Positions 17,299 to 24,822 of a DNA stretch of 64,000 nt are shown piece by piece. The notes under the pieces were generated by a model. That model was given only the letters and a program-made list of their open reading frames with translations. It had not been told where the DNA came from and did no database searches. Positions within the stretch are counted from its first letter, which is position 1. The number at the start of each line of letters is the position of its first letter. The position numbers were made by a program, and so were the translations under genes. The stretch comes from Muribaculum sp. An289 (lineage in GTDB: Bacteria; Bacteroidota; Bacteroidia; Bacteroidales; UBA932), in NCBI RefSeq assembly GCF_002159555.1, contig NZ_NFIV01000005.1:159861-223860 (forward strand), in the 5' to 3' direction.

Positions 17299-18099
17299 TC
17301 AGCCCAGCATCTTCTCCACTGCTTCCGGATGGCTGTCGAGGAAGGCGGCCATGGTTTCACTGCCGATGTTGCATATTTCCTTGAATTCCTTGAAGCTGAA
17401 TTCGTTGTATTTGTCACTGACACGCGGTTCCACTATGAAGTCACAGAGTGCGCGGCCTTCTTCCGAACTGTGATGGACTATCGTGTGTATGGTCTGTGCT
17501 ATCAAATCGGCCTTGTTCTCAAGTTTCGGCGGCTCAAGGGGCGAAGGGTTGACATCCACTCCGATCAGGTATTCGCAGGAACCCCGTAAGGCTTTGGCCG
17601 GCAGGTTGTCGATGAGCCCGCCGTCAACATATATGCCGTCTCCGATTTTTACCGCCTCGAATACTCCCGGGATTGATGATGAGGCTATTACCGCATCATG
17701 CAGGTGTTTGCCGCTGCTGAAATACCGGCCTTCGCTTGTAATCAAGTCGGTGGCGCATACGGTAAGCGGCTTGGGAAGGCGGTCGAAATCGTCATCCGGC
17801 ATGTATTTCCGGAAAACCTCGTAAACGTTTTTATGGGAGGACAACCCGAGCTTGGAAATGCCGATTACCGGTGTAATCACCGTGAAAAGACTGTCGAATT
17901 TTTCCTTTACAACGATGTCGTAAATCTCTTTGCCGCGGTATCCTGCCGCATAGAAGATGCCTATTATCGCTCCCATGCTCGTCCCGGCAACGGCCGTTGG
18001 CTCGATACCTCTTTCTTCGAGTGCCATGAGCGCCCCGATATGGGCATAGCCTTTCGCTCCCCCTCCGCTGAGCACTATTCCGGTCTTATGCTTTTTCAT
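17299..18099 (-). CDS. Patatin-like phospholipase
   Basis: This encodes a 266-residue bacterial patatin. The oxyanion loop is VLSGGGAKGYAHIGAL at residues 9-24, the nucleophile Ser lies in GTSMG (about residues 40-44), and DGG (about 159-161) supplies the catalytic Asp of the Ser-Asp dyad. It has no signal peptide, so it is cytoplasmic or membrane-peripheral. It would hydrolyse acyl esters of phospholipids; the substrate is not deducible. Its start overlaps the end of the thioesterase gene upstream by 14 nt, so the two are translationally coupled and may act together on acyl groups. Confidence 0.9.
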   Translation of the reverse strand: MKKHKTGIVLSGGGAKGYAHIGALMALEERGIEPTAVAGTSMGAIIGIFYAAGYRGKEIYDIVVKEKFDSLFTVITPVIGISKLGLSSHKNVYEVFRKYMPDDDFDRLPKPLTVCATDLITSEGRYFSSGKHLHDAVIASSSIPGVFEAVKIGDGIYVDGGLIDNLPAKALRGSCEYLIGVDVNPSPLEPPKLENKADLIAQTIHTIVHHSSEEGRALCDFIVEPRVSDKYNEFSFKEFKEICNIGSETMAAFLDSHPEAVEKMLG

Positions 18100-18574
18100 T
18101 GTGTTCCTTTTCAGTTTCGCATCCCAAGAAAAACATGTTTTTCCTTACCTCGTCCTGGGGGTAGGTAAAATAGGTGCAGGTCGCTTCCGTGCAGAGTTTT
18201 CCCGAATGGTCATAGAGCCTGGCTTCTATGATTGCGATATTCCTCCGCATTTCTTTCAGCGAGGCCCTTATCTCTATCGTCCCTTCGTCCGTCTTTACCG
18301 GGCGGCGGTAACGTGTCTCCATCTTCGATGTCACTCCGGTGGTCTGGAGCTTGCGTGTCACCACCCAGGCGCAGATTTCGTCCAAAAGCACAGCCTGTAT
18401 GCCTCCGTGGAGCGTGTCCAGCCATCCCTGGAATTCGGGTCTCGGCTGCCAGATACTCACTATTTCATCCCCGTCTTCGTAAAATTCCATCCGGACTCCG
18501 GCAGGATTGTCCGGGGAACAGCCGAAGCACAGGTAACCGTCGACATTGCACCAAGGGTTCAGAATCTTGTCCAT
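18086..18574 (-). CDS. PaaI-like hotdog thioesterase
   Basis: This encodes 162 residues with the hotdog thioesterase signature. HGGIQAVLLDEICAWVV is the central helix with the HGG motif and a following Asp/Glu. GVTSKMETRYRRPVKT and GTIEIRASLKEMRRNIAIIEARLYD are the strands, and the end of the fold has CTEATCTYF. Such enzymes hydrolyse acyl-CoA or aryl-CoA thioesters in the cytoplasm. The N-terminal NPWCNVDGYLCFGCSPDNPAG contains three Cys, a common feature of the PF03061 subgroup in Bacteroidota. It overlaps the patatin gene start by 14 nt. The physiological substrate is unknown. Confidence 0.85.
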   Translation of the reverse strand: MDKILNPWCNVDGYLCFGCSPDNPAGVRMEFYEDGDEIVSIWQPRPEFQGWLDTLHGGIQAVLLDEICAWVVTRKLQTTGVTSKMETRYRRPVKTDEGTIEIRASLKEMRRNIAIIEARLYDHSGKLCTEATCTYFTYPQDEVRKNMFFLGCETEKEHNEKA

Positions 18575-18719
18575 AAAGAAAAATTTTTATCAAAGCAGTA
18601 AAATTAGTAAGAATTTTCAAAATCCGGTAATTCGGTACGGGTTTCGGGCGCGGGTTTGTCCGTTTTGCGAAAAAATTAGTAATTTAGGCGCAATTATGAA
18701 AAATTAATCGAATTGCTTT

Positions 18720-19310
18720 ATGTTGTCGGGTTTGAATTTTCAGGAAATACTCTCTTCCTTTCTCGTGTTGTTTGCGGTGATAGACATTACCGGGGCGATA
18801 CCTATCATTATGGGTATCAACAGTAACGGCCAGAAAGTCAAGGCGGGGAAGGCGGCCGTCATTTCGTTGATAATATATGTTGCGTTCCTTTTTGCCGGGG
18901 ACTGGCTGCTGAAGCTTTTCAATACCGACATAGAGTCTTTCGCCATTGCCGGCTCGCTGATTCTTTTCGCTTTGGCCGTGGAAATGATTTTCAGTATAGA
19001 GATTTTCCGCAATGACGGGCCTTCGGGATATTCGACAGTGGTGCCGGTGGTCTTTCCTCTGATTGCAGGGGCGGGCGGGCTTACGACGGCGCTTTCCCTC
19101 AGGGCCCAGTATGATGTTTCCAACATAGTGATTGCTTTGGTGCTCAACATGATAGTGGTTTATTTCGTTATCAGGTATGTGGACAAGGTCGAGCACATCA
19201 TCGGAAAAGGGGGCATCTATATACTCCGCAAGTTCTTCGGTGTCATCCTGCTTGCGATGGCCGTAAAGATGTTCATCGAGAACCTGACACTCCTGATAAA
19301 GAATTTTTAA
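18720..19310 (+). CDS. MarC family integral membrane protein
   Basis: This encodes 196 residues with six predicted membrane segments. The MarC hallmarks are FLVLFAVIDITGAIPIIMGI near residue 15 (the P-x-G-x-IP-type motif) and its inverted counterpart PLIAGAGGLTTALSLRAQY near residue 112. MarC proteins were once linked to multiple antibiotic resistance, but their transported substrate remains uncertain. The ATG at 18720 gives the family-standard N-terminus. A 20-nt gap separates it from the truncated TPR gene downstream. Confidence 0.9.
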   Translation: MLSGLNFQEILSSFLVLFAVIDITGAIPIIMGINSNGQKVKAGKAAVISLIIYVAFLFAGDWLLKLFNTDIESFAIAGSLILFALAVEMIFSIEIFRNDGPSGYSTVVPVVFPLIAGAGGLTTALSLRAQYDVSNIVIALVLNMIVVYFVIRYVDKVEHIIGKGGIYILRKFFGVILLAMAVKMFIENLTLLIKNF

Positions 19311-19330
19311 ACCCTGCACGGTCCTGACGT

Positions 19331-20066
19331 ATGCGCGAATTATCCCGGATATTCCTGATCGCTGTGGTTTTCCTCATAGTGCGCGTGGGTACCCTGTCGG
19401 CTGCCGACGAGCCGGCCACGCAGGACACGACGGATGCCCTGCTGGAACTTTTGGAGCGCGAACCGGGAAATGTCGATACGCTATCGCAGCTGTATGCGAT
19501 ATACATGAGGCAGGGCGATTACGGGGAGGCGCAGCGTTATGCCCTCAGGATATCGGAAGTGGCGCAGGAAAACGGGGATATGCATACGGAGATGCTGGCG
19601 GACAGTTATATCGGGCAGTCTTGGCTTGCAATGGACGGTTATGACTCGGCATATAACTATCTGAACGCCGCCGTCACACTTTGGAACAGTCTTGACAGTA
19701 CGGCACGGACGGACGAAAGTTACAATGCAATTTATACGGCTTACAACGGACTGGGAATCTATTCCGTCACCATTGACATGGATTTCGGCAAGGCGATAGA
19801 TTATTTTTGTCTGGCTGGCCGGCTCAAAAGGTTCTGGATTGAACCGTTGTGCGGCATATTGGAAAAATGATGAACCTTCGGTAGACGTGTTGTCATACGA
19901 AAACGGCCTGTCCCAGCGTATCTTTATAGTGGATGGCAACGTGATAATGACCGGATGCGAGGGCTTTTATCCGAACAATGTAGTCAAATATTGGGTGAAC
20001 GGCGAGCCGACAGCGGTTACCGACGGCTCGACCTCATGTGTGCATGGCTCGTCGGCGCTGATTTAG
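19331..20066 (+). pseudogene. Chimeric remnant: TPR regulator N-terminus joined to a repeat-protein fragment
   Basis: Codons from 19331 give a signal peptide (SRIFLIAVVFLIVRVGTLSAA) and TPR-type helices (QGDYGEAQRYALRI, AYNGLGIYSVTIDMDFGKAIDYF), the sensor half of a membrane-bound regulator, which stops at 19870 with no kinase or HTH domain. From about 19806 a different frame reads VWLAGS...AAYWKNDEPSVD and NNVVKYWVNGEPTAVTDGS up to 20066. That pattern (KYWxNGEPxxLTDGT repeats) is typical of a separate Bacteroidota surface repeat protein. The junction near 19800-19810 looks like a deletion or recombination that fused two genes out of frame. Neither part is expected to be functional. Confidence 0.6.
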
Positions 20067-20123
20067 GCGGTACAGCCTTTGAGTCCGCGAGTATTTTTGT
20101 AGCAACGGCCGCATCGGCTGGTT

Positions 20124-20196
20124 AAGTAATTGGTAATTAGATATTTGTGTGTACTATTGTTGTGGCCGACAGCAGGAAAAACTGTTGCCGGCCACA
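20124..20196. repeat. Composite repeat variant D
   Basis: AAGTAATTGGTAATTAGATATTTG (20124-20147) in part matches a core at 22633-22662 (TAATTGATAATTAGATATTTGT). It is followed by a hairpin, TGTGGCC (20161-20167) with GGCCACA (20190-20196). A further TGTGGCCGGC follows at 20211-20220. Confidence 0.5.
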
Positions 20197-20263
20197 AATT
20201 ATAAATATCCTGTGGCCGGCACTTCCGATTCCTGTAGCAGCGGGAAAGTTTGCCCTTTGGACG

Positions 20264-20526
20264 GGAAAGTGCACCAATTTTCCATGAATCCGAGGCACTT
20301 TTCCCCGGGATGAAATAGGACAATCGCTTCTGCTGCCATTCTGCCTGCATTCCTCGTCCGTCCTATCGGGGGAAAGTGAACCGAATTTCCACGAATCAGT
20401 GGCACTTTCCCCTGGGATGAAATAGGGCAATCGCTTCTACGGCCCTTCTGCCTGCATTCCTCGTCTGTTCTATCAGGGGAAAGTGAACCGTTTTGCCGCG
20501 AATCCGCGGCACTTTCCCCGGGGGAA
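20264..20526. repeat. 107-bp tandem repeat, about 2.5 units, each with a GGGAAAGTG/CACTTTCCC hairpin
   Basis: GGAAAGTG recurs at 20264, 20371 and 20478, exactly 107 bp apart. Each unit begins with (G)GGGAAAGTG and about 30 nt later has CACTTT(T)CCCC, so every unit can form a stem around AT-rich sequence containing GAATC. The spacer (GATGAAATAGG, CAATCGCTTCT, TCTGCCTGCATTCCTCGTC) is also conserved. The third unit ends after its hairpin. Confidence 0.8.
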
Positions 20527-20575
20527 TGTTACTTTCCCACGCAAAAGTCTTGGTAGAGCAAATTGAATAGATTCA

Positions 20576-20607
20576 TTTGCATTGCTCTCGACTTCTGCGT
20601 ATGTTTG
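20576..20607 (+). promoter_or_regulatory. Promoter TTTG-N20-TATGTTTG
   Basis: TTTG at 20576-20579 and TATGTTTG at 20600-20607 match the consensus closely. The first good ATG of the DUF2284 gene is only 4 nt farther (20612), so the transcript would be leaderless or nearly so unless translation starts at the Met codon at 20642. Confidence 0.65.
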
Positions 20608-20611
20608 CCCT

Positions 20612-21253
20612 ATGGAAAAAGAGTTTTCGGTTGTCTGCCCGATGGCGGATTATATGAGAGGGTTTCGGGATGCAGGCCGCTTCAAAGAGTATTGCAAGGT
20701 GTGCGGCCAATATGGAACATGCTGGGCCTGCCCTCCGTTTGATTTTGATACGGACGGGTATCTTGCCCGGTATGAAAATATCTTGCTTGTAGCTGTAAAA
20801 ATAGATGTGCCCTGCCGGTCGGAGAAAATGTCGGAGTTAGTGAAAAGTGATGATTCGGAAATATTGCCGGCAAACGATGGAATCGCTGACATAGCCATTG
20901 AAAGGAGTATGAAGCTTTTGGAGCAGACGAGGGTTGTTATGGACAGGGAACTTCTCGAAAAGGAGGCCCAGTTACATGGCAGGGCCTTTTTCGCCGGGAC
21001 ATGTCTGCTGTGTGGGCGGGGAGCCGGGCAGGGAACGAAACGGGGAGCGAAACAGGGAGCGGAATCCGGCGGCGGATGTACGCGCCGGGAGGGTTTGCCG
21101 TGCCGTTATCCTGACAAAGTCCGTCCCTCCCTCGAATCCATGGGGTTCGATATCGGAAAGACGGCAAAGGAACTTTTCGGTCTTGAATTGAAGTGGGCTT
21201 CCTATGGCATGTTGCCGGAATATTACGTACTTGTCGGGGCGGTGATGTACTGA
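20612..21253 (+). CDS. DUF2284 metal-binding protein
   Basis: This encodes 213 residues. The cysteine-rich pattern CKVCGQYGTCWACPPF (about residues 31-46) is the DUF2284 signature, followed by FFAGTCLLCG and a late PCRYPDKVRPSLESMGFDI, where a further Cys completes a likely Fe-S or metal site. The function is unknown. Between CLLCGRG and GGCTRREGLPC lies a 4-residue repeat (GAGQ-GTKR-GAKQ-GAES) from a 12-bp tandem duplication at 21020-21067, an insertion in a loop. The start may be 20612 (nearly leaderless) or 20642. A good promoter sits directly upstream and the gene is probably monocistronic. Confidence 0.8.
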   Translation: MEKEFSVVCPMADYMRGFRDAGRFKEYCKVCGQYGTCWACPPFDFDTDGYLARYENILLVAVKIDVPCRSEKMSELVKSDDSEILPANDGIADIAIERSMKLLEQTRVVMDRELLEKEAQLHGRAFFAGTCLLCGRGAGQGTKRGAKQGAESGGGCTRREGLPCRYPDKVRPSLESMGFDIGKTAKELFGLELKWASYGMLPEYYVLVGAVMY

Positions 21254-21328
21254 TTTCGACAAAAATTATTATCTTGCAGATATTTTAATACTGTCTGTCG
21301 TTAATAAAATAACAAATGTATTATTTTG

Positions 21329-22279
21329 ATGTCGCTTATGAACCGTATATGTGAATTGTTCGGCATACGTTATCCCATAATCGCCGGAGGTATGGTATGG
21401 TGCAGTGGCTGGAGGCTGGCTTCCGCCGTAAGCAATTGCGGAGGGCTCGGCCTGATAGGTGCGGGCTCCATGCATCCTGAGACCTTGCAGGAGCATATCC
21501 GCAAGTGCAAGGAGGCTACGGACAGGCCTTTCGGAGTGAATGTGCCTTTGCTTTACCCTGAGCCGGAGACAATAATGAGGATAATTACTGAAGAAAAAGT
21601 GCCGGTAGTTTTCACTTCTGCCGGGAATCCCAAGACATGGACGGGATTCCTTCATGAGCATGGCATCAAAGTGGCTCACGTTGTTTCTTCATCAAAATTT
21701 GCCCGGAAATGTGAAGAAGCCGGGGTAGACGCGGTCGTGGCCGAAGGCTTTGAAGCCGGAGGCCACAACGGCCGCGAAGAAACAACAACGATGTGTCTGA
21801 TTCCTCAGGTGCACGGCTCTGTGGGCCTGCCGCTTATAGCGGCCGGCGGCATCGGAAGCGGTGCTACGATGCTGGCTGCCATGGTGCTTGGCGCCGAGGG
21901 AGTGCAGATAGGCACCCGTTTCGCGCTCACGGAGGAAAGTTCCGCAAGTGAAGGGTTCAAACGCTTCTGTACAGGCTTGGGAGAAGGTGATACTTTTCTG
22001 ATGCTTAAAAAAATAAGTCCTACACGGCTTGCCCGTAATCCATTCTTCGAGCAGGTGTCCGAGGCTGAAAGCCGCGGGGCCGGACGTGAAGAGCTTGCGG
22101 AACTTCTCGGCCGGGGACGTGCTAAGAAAGGCATCTTCGAAGGCGACCTTGAGAACGGGGAACTCGAAATCGGCCAGAATGTTTCCCAGTTCAAGGAGAT
22201 TCTCTCGGTATCCGCCGTTATGGAAAACATAGTCGGAGAGTACAACCGGCTTGCAGCAGGGTTGGAGAGGCTCGGGTAA
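21329..22279 (+). CDS. Nitronate monooxygenase / FabK-like flavoprotein
   Basis: This encodes 316 residues, starting at the ATG at 21329 or the one at 21338 (NRICELFGIRYPII is the standard opening). It is a TIM-barrel FMN enzyme of the 2-nitropropane dioxygenase/FabK group. GGMVWCSGWRLASAVSNCGGLGLIG is the first loop, FTSAGNPK follows, and EGFEAGGHNGREE carries the His that serves catalysis in nitronate monooxygenases. AAGGIGSG and GAEGVQIGTRF are the phosphate-binding strands. The sequence pattern cannot distinguish detoxification of propionate-3-nitronate from enoyl-ACP reduction. It is preceded by the DUF2284 gene 75 nt away. Confidence 0.82.
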   Translation: MSLMNRICELFGIRYPIIAGGMVWCSGWRLASAVSNCGGLGLIGAGSMHPETLQEHIRKCKEATDRPFGVNVPLLYPEPETIMRIITEEKVPVVFTSAGNPKTWTGFLHEHGIKVAHVVSSSKFARKCEEAGVDAVVAEGFEAGGHNGREETTTMCLIPQVHGSVGLPLIAAGGIGSGATMLAAMVLGAEGVQIGTRFALTEESSASEGFKRFCTGLGEGDTFLMLKKISPTRLARNPFFEQVSEAESRGAGREELAELLGRGRAKKGIFEGDLENGELEIGQNVSQFKEILSVSAVMENIVGEYNRLAAGLERLG

Positions 22280-22342
22280 CTCACGCCTTTGGCGCTGTTT
22301 CCGGATTAGCAGATAATTCCGGTCGGAATCTTCCGTTTTCTA

Positions 22343-22501
22343 CCCCACAGCTAGCTATTGCTCTTGTAAAAGCATTGATAGTAAATGGTTTATAGAAATC
22401 ACATCTGCGCTTGGGTGCTTTCTGAGGCACCCAAAGCCAGCTTGTGCTTTTGTAAATCGTTGATTATTAATCATTCCGAAAGAGGACGGCTGGCTGTGGG
22501 G
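22343..22501. repeat. Composite palindromic repeat, copy B
   Basis: Outer arms CCCCACAGCTAGC (22343-22355) and GCTGGCTGTGGGG (22489-22501) enclose core B1 (22374-22398, ATTGATAGTAAATGGTTTAT), an 8-bp hairpin TTGGGTGC/GCACCCAA (22411-22434) and core B2 (22450-22475, TTGTAAATCGTTGATTATT). The layout is the same as copies A and C. Confidence 0.65.
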
Positions 22502-22614
22502 TGGAAAGTCTGCCGGTAAAATCCGATTCGCCTACCAGTCCCACCAGTCCCTCCTCTCCCGCATTCCCTCAGCAAAGATGTTGTTTCCCTGGTCGCCAGA
22601 AAACGAAAGTTTGG

Positions 22615-22674
22615 AGCGAGTTGTATTTTTTCTAAATAATTGATAATTAGATATTTGTAAATAATTCACTCGCT
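22615..22674. repeat. Composite repeat variant E
   Basis: Arms AGCGAGT (22615-22621) and ACTCGCT (22668-22674) enclose an AT-rich core, TAATTGATAATTAGATATTTG (22637-22657) in part, shared with variant D near 20124. Confidence 0.5.
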
Positions 22675-22880
22675 TCAAGTAGGTTCGGTTCCCATTTCCC
22701 GCTCCCTGTTTCTTTGCGCTGCTCCTGGGTGCTACTTTTGGATGTTGCTTCTTTGTGTTGCTTCCGGCTGCTGGTTTTTTTGCGCTGTTCCTGTCAGCCG
22801 TCCCCAGATGCTGCTTTCTGGGCCGATTTTGCCGGCCGATTTCCCGGCAGATTTTTCCACCCCATATCCATCTGTTGCTT

Positions 22881-22999
22881 TTGTAATGTATTAATAATCA
22901 ATGGTTTATCAAAATTGCTCCTGCTTTTGGGTATGTCAGGAAGTACCCAAGCGCAGGATGGTTTTTAGTAATTTATTGATTGTCAGCGGTTTATTAAAA
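22881..22999. repeat. Composite palindromic repeat, copy C
   Basis: Core C1 (22881-22914, containing TAATAATCAATGGTTTATC) and core C2 (22966-22999, containing TTATTGATTGTCAGCGGTTT) flank a 7-bp hairpin TTGGGTA/TACCCAA (22927-22950). The cores share the NGGTTTATNAAA tail with copies A and B. Confidence 0.65.
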
Positions 23000-23136
23000 T
23001 GTCGGATGGACATGAGGTGCAGTTGCCGGTGCAGTTGATGGTGCAGGTTGATGTCGATTGATGCAGGTTGATGCCGACCAGTGCCAATTGGTGCAGCTGA
23101 TGGTGCATGCTGGTGGCAAGCTGCGCAGAGATTTGG

Positions 23137-23215
23137 GGATAATGTGAAAAATCGCGTGTAAAAATATCCGGATAATGTGAAAATTTTATATATTTTGGTG
23201 TCGGATAATGTGAAA
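23137..23215. repeat. Three GGATAATGTGAAA motifs at exact 33-bp spacing
   Basis: The 13-bp motif occurs at 23137, 23170 and 23203, each exactly 33 bp (about three helical turns) after the last, while the 20-bp sequences between differ. The array sits 78 nt beyond the 3' end of the ATPase gene. Confidence 0.75.
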
Positions 23216-23292
23216 CCATTGCGCCGGTTTCTTATTGGGCATAAAGGGAGGTATGAAAAAATAGCCCTAATCTGGTTCAGCATTTTCAGAAA

Positions 23293-24417
23293 CTAAAACG
23301 CTTGCCTCCGCAGCCATTCACTCATAAAGCGGTCGTAAATTATATACCCACAAGGAGTCTGGTAAACCAGCTCGTTTTCCAATAATTTTTTCAACGCCGC
23401 ACTCACACTGCTTGCCGCCCGAAGTCTGTAGGCACTGATAAAATCTCCGGCCAGAACCTCCTTGACACAACCCTCCTTGGCGATTGCTTTCAACAGGCGT
23501 ACCTGACCTGAAGAATATGCTTTCAAGAGATTTGCATAAGTGTAGCTGTACTCGGATAAAATCTGCTCTGTGGCGTATGCTACAAGTTCCATATCCACAT
23601 CACGGTCATACCCGTACAGGCGGTTGAGAAGGCACTGAACATACCAGGTATGTCCATTGTATTTTTCATAAATCGAATTGAAAATATCCTGAGACAGTTC
23701 CAGATTATGTGCAGAAAAATGCCCTGTAGCGAAAATTGCGTATTCATCCTGTTGTATCGGTCCGATTGTGAGCGGTTGCGTACTTTGATAGAACGGCCTT
23801 TTCGACGAGGTGAACATTTCCTGCATCAGATGCTGCCTGCTGCCGGCAAAGATGAAGTTCACATTGGGTAGGAACTGGATATAGGAGCGCAACAAAGCCT
23901 CGACCCCTTTCTCCGGATATTCTGCAATCTGCTGGAACTCGTCTATGGCGACATAGCACCGTTTTTTTGACGAGCCCAGATACTCGAATATCTCTTTCAA
24001 GGTGTTTTCTTCCTCGGCCGGAGCTACATCTATCGTCACCTTGGGAGCACCCGTCAATTCGTCAAAAGTAAGCACAGGACGGCAGCTGCGGACAAACCGG
24101 CTTATCCGACTCAAAGCCTTTTGCGGGGCTGAGTCCAACTGCCCCAGCACTGTACCGGCAAACAATCGTACAAAATCGCCTAATGACTGGGTTGAGTATA
24201 TATCCAAATAGAAAGTGACAATATCAGGTTGCCGCTCTTTCAGCCGGTAGAATGCATTACGTATCAGTCCTGTTTTTCCCATACGGCGGGGCGCTATCAA
24301 TGTCAAGTTACGCCCATTGTGAAGTGCATCGAGAATAGTTCTGGTCTCCTGCTCTCTGTCGCAAAAGAATTCAGGGCTGTAATATCCCGAAATGAGAAAA
24401 GGGTTATTAGGCTTCAT
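23293..24417 (-). CDS. AAA family ATPase (archaeal-type ATPase_2)
   Basis: This encodes 374 residues. NPFLISGYYSPEFFCDREQE is the conserved opening of this ATPase group, with Walker A in LIAPRRMGKTGL (about residues 40-51) and Walker B in CYVAIDEFQQIAEY (about 153-166). A sensor-like FIFAGSRQHLM follows, and the C-terminal winged-helix ends in CGYIIYDRFMSEWLRR. Members are STAND-like NTPases of mostly unknown role; many occur in variable regions and some next to defence genes. No partner gene is fused. A TAAATTTG -7 box lies 22 nt upstream, and a WYL-domain fragment is divergent from it. Confidence 0.85.
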   Translation of the reverse strand: MKPNNPFLISGYYSPEFFCDREQETRTILDALHNGRNLTLIAPRRMGKTGLIRNAFYRLKERQPDIVTFYLDIYSTQSLGDFVRLFAGTVLGQLDSAPQKALSRISRFVRSCRPVLTFDELTGAPKVTIDVAPAEEENTLKEIFEYLGSSKKRCYVAIDEFQQIAEYPEKGVEALLRSYIQFLPNVNFIFAGSRQHLMQEMFTSSKRPFYQSTQPLTIGPIQQDEYAIFATGHFSAHNLELSQDIFNSIYEKYNGHTWYVQCLLNRLYGYDRDVDMELVAYATEQILSEYSYTYANLLKAYSSGQVRLLKAIAKEGCVKEVLAGDFISAYRLRAASSVSAALKKLLENELVYQTPCGYIIYDRFMSEWLRRQAF

Positions 24418-24438
24418 GTTGTTCCTATTATCTCGTTA

Positions 24439-24446
24439 CAAATTTA
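24439..24446 (-). promoter_or_regulatory. -7 box TAAATTTG for the AAA ATPase
   Basis: CAAATTTA on the plus strand reads TAAATTTG on the minus strand, 22 nt before the ATG at 24417. ATCGTAAT occurs twice just upstream (about 24446-24473). Confidence 0.5.
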
Positions 24447-24477
24447 TCGTAATGCAAATATCGTAATAAATTAAAAA

Positions 24478-24729
24478 ATGGCAAAATTATCCGATAAATA
24501 TATTCTTATCCAGTGTGAGTTGAGACCGACCTTTGATTTTCAGCAGGAAATCCTGTCGCATGGGGATGAGGTCGAGGTGCTTGCTCCGGAACATTATGAT
24601 AATGTTCTGTCGAAGGTGGCTGGGGTGAAAAGTGCATTGTGCCCCGTGGAGCATTTCGATTCTATTTGGCGCGGGGCCCGTTGCAAGGATTGCGGCAGAA
24701 GGCGGTACTGCCCGGACCCGATAGCGTGA
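24478..24729 (+). pseudogene. WYL-domain regulator, C-terminal fragment
   Basis: The 83 codons include RPTFDFQQEILSHGDEVEVL then APEHYDNVLSKVAG, nearly identical to the C-terminal end of the intact WYL regulator at 42133-43044 (SPTFDFQQEILSHGDEIEVL, APEH). The N-terminal HTH and the rest of the WYL domain are missing, and the tail (SIWRGARCKDCGRRRYCPDPIA) is unrelated. The last bases belong to a short dispersed repeat also found at 31097. It is a relic of a second copy of the regulator, divergent from the ATPase. Confidence 0.7.
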
Positions 24730-24822
24730 TTTGTACCGTATAGTCCCGGGACAATGTAGGCTGCTAAGTGTCGGAAATCATGTTCCCGGGTTTGCAGAGA
24801 TTACTGAGAAGTTGTTTAAAAT

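Larger units (their letters stand above)
20067..20575. other. Gene-free repeat region
   Basis: About 510 nt without a credible gene. It holds a variant of the dispersed AT-rich core with a GC-rich hairpin (20124-20196) and a 107-bp tandem repeat (20264-20526), then the promoter of the DUF2284 gene. Short open frames on the minus strand run through the tandem repeat and reflect its periodicity, not coding. Confidence 0.7.
22280..23292. other. 1-kb gene-free region packed with palindromic and tandem repeats
   Basis: No convincing coding sequence on either strand. It contains composite repeat copies B (22343-22501), E (22615-22674) and C (22881-22999), a stretch rich in GGTGCAGTTGATG-like words (about 23015-23110), and a 33-bp-period array (23137-23215) just before the 3' end of the AAA ATPase gene. 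Open frames here are short, compositionally odd and lack family signals. Confidence 0.75.

Noticed and set aside
20137..20430. Minus-strand open frames in the 107-bp repeat
   Set aside because: The frames repeat with the DNA period and shift between units, so they reflect the repeat, not a protein.
22714..22968. Cys/Phe/Leu-rich 84-codon frame in the repeat region
   Set aside because: It crosses a composite repeat copy, has unusual composition and no start context or family.
23137..23215. CRISPR array
   Set aside because: Only 13 bp is conserved per 33-bp unit, there are three units, and no cas genes are nearby.
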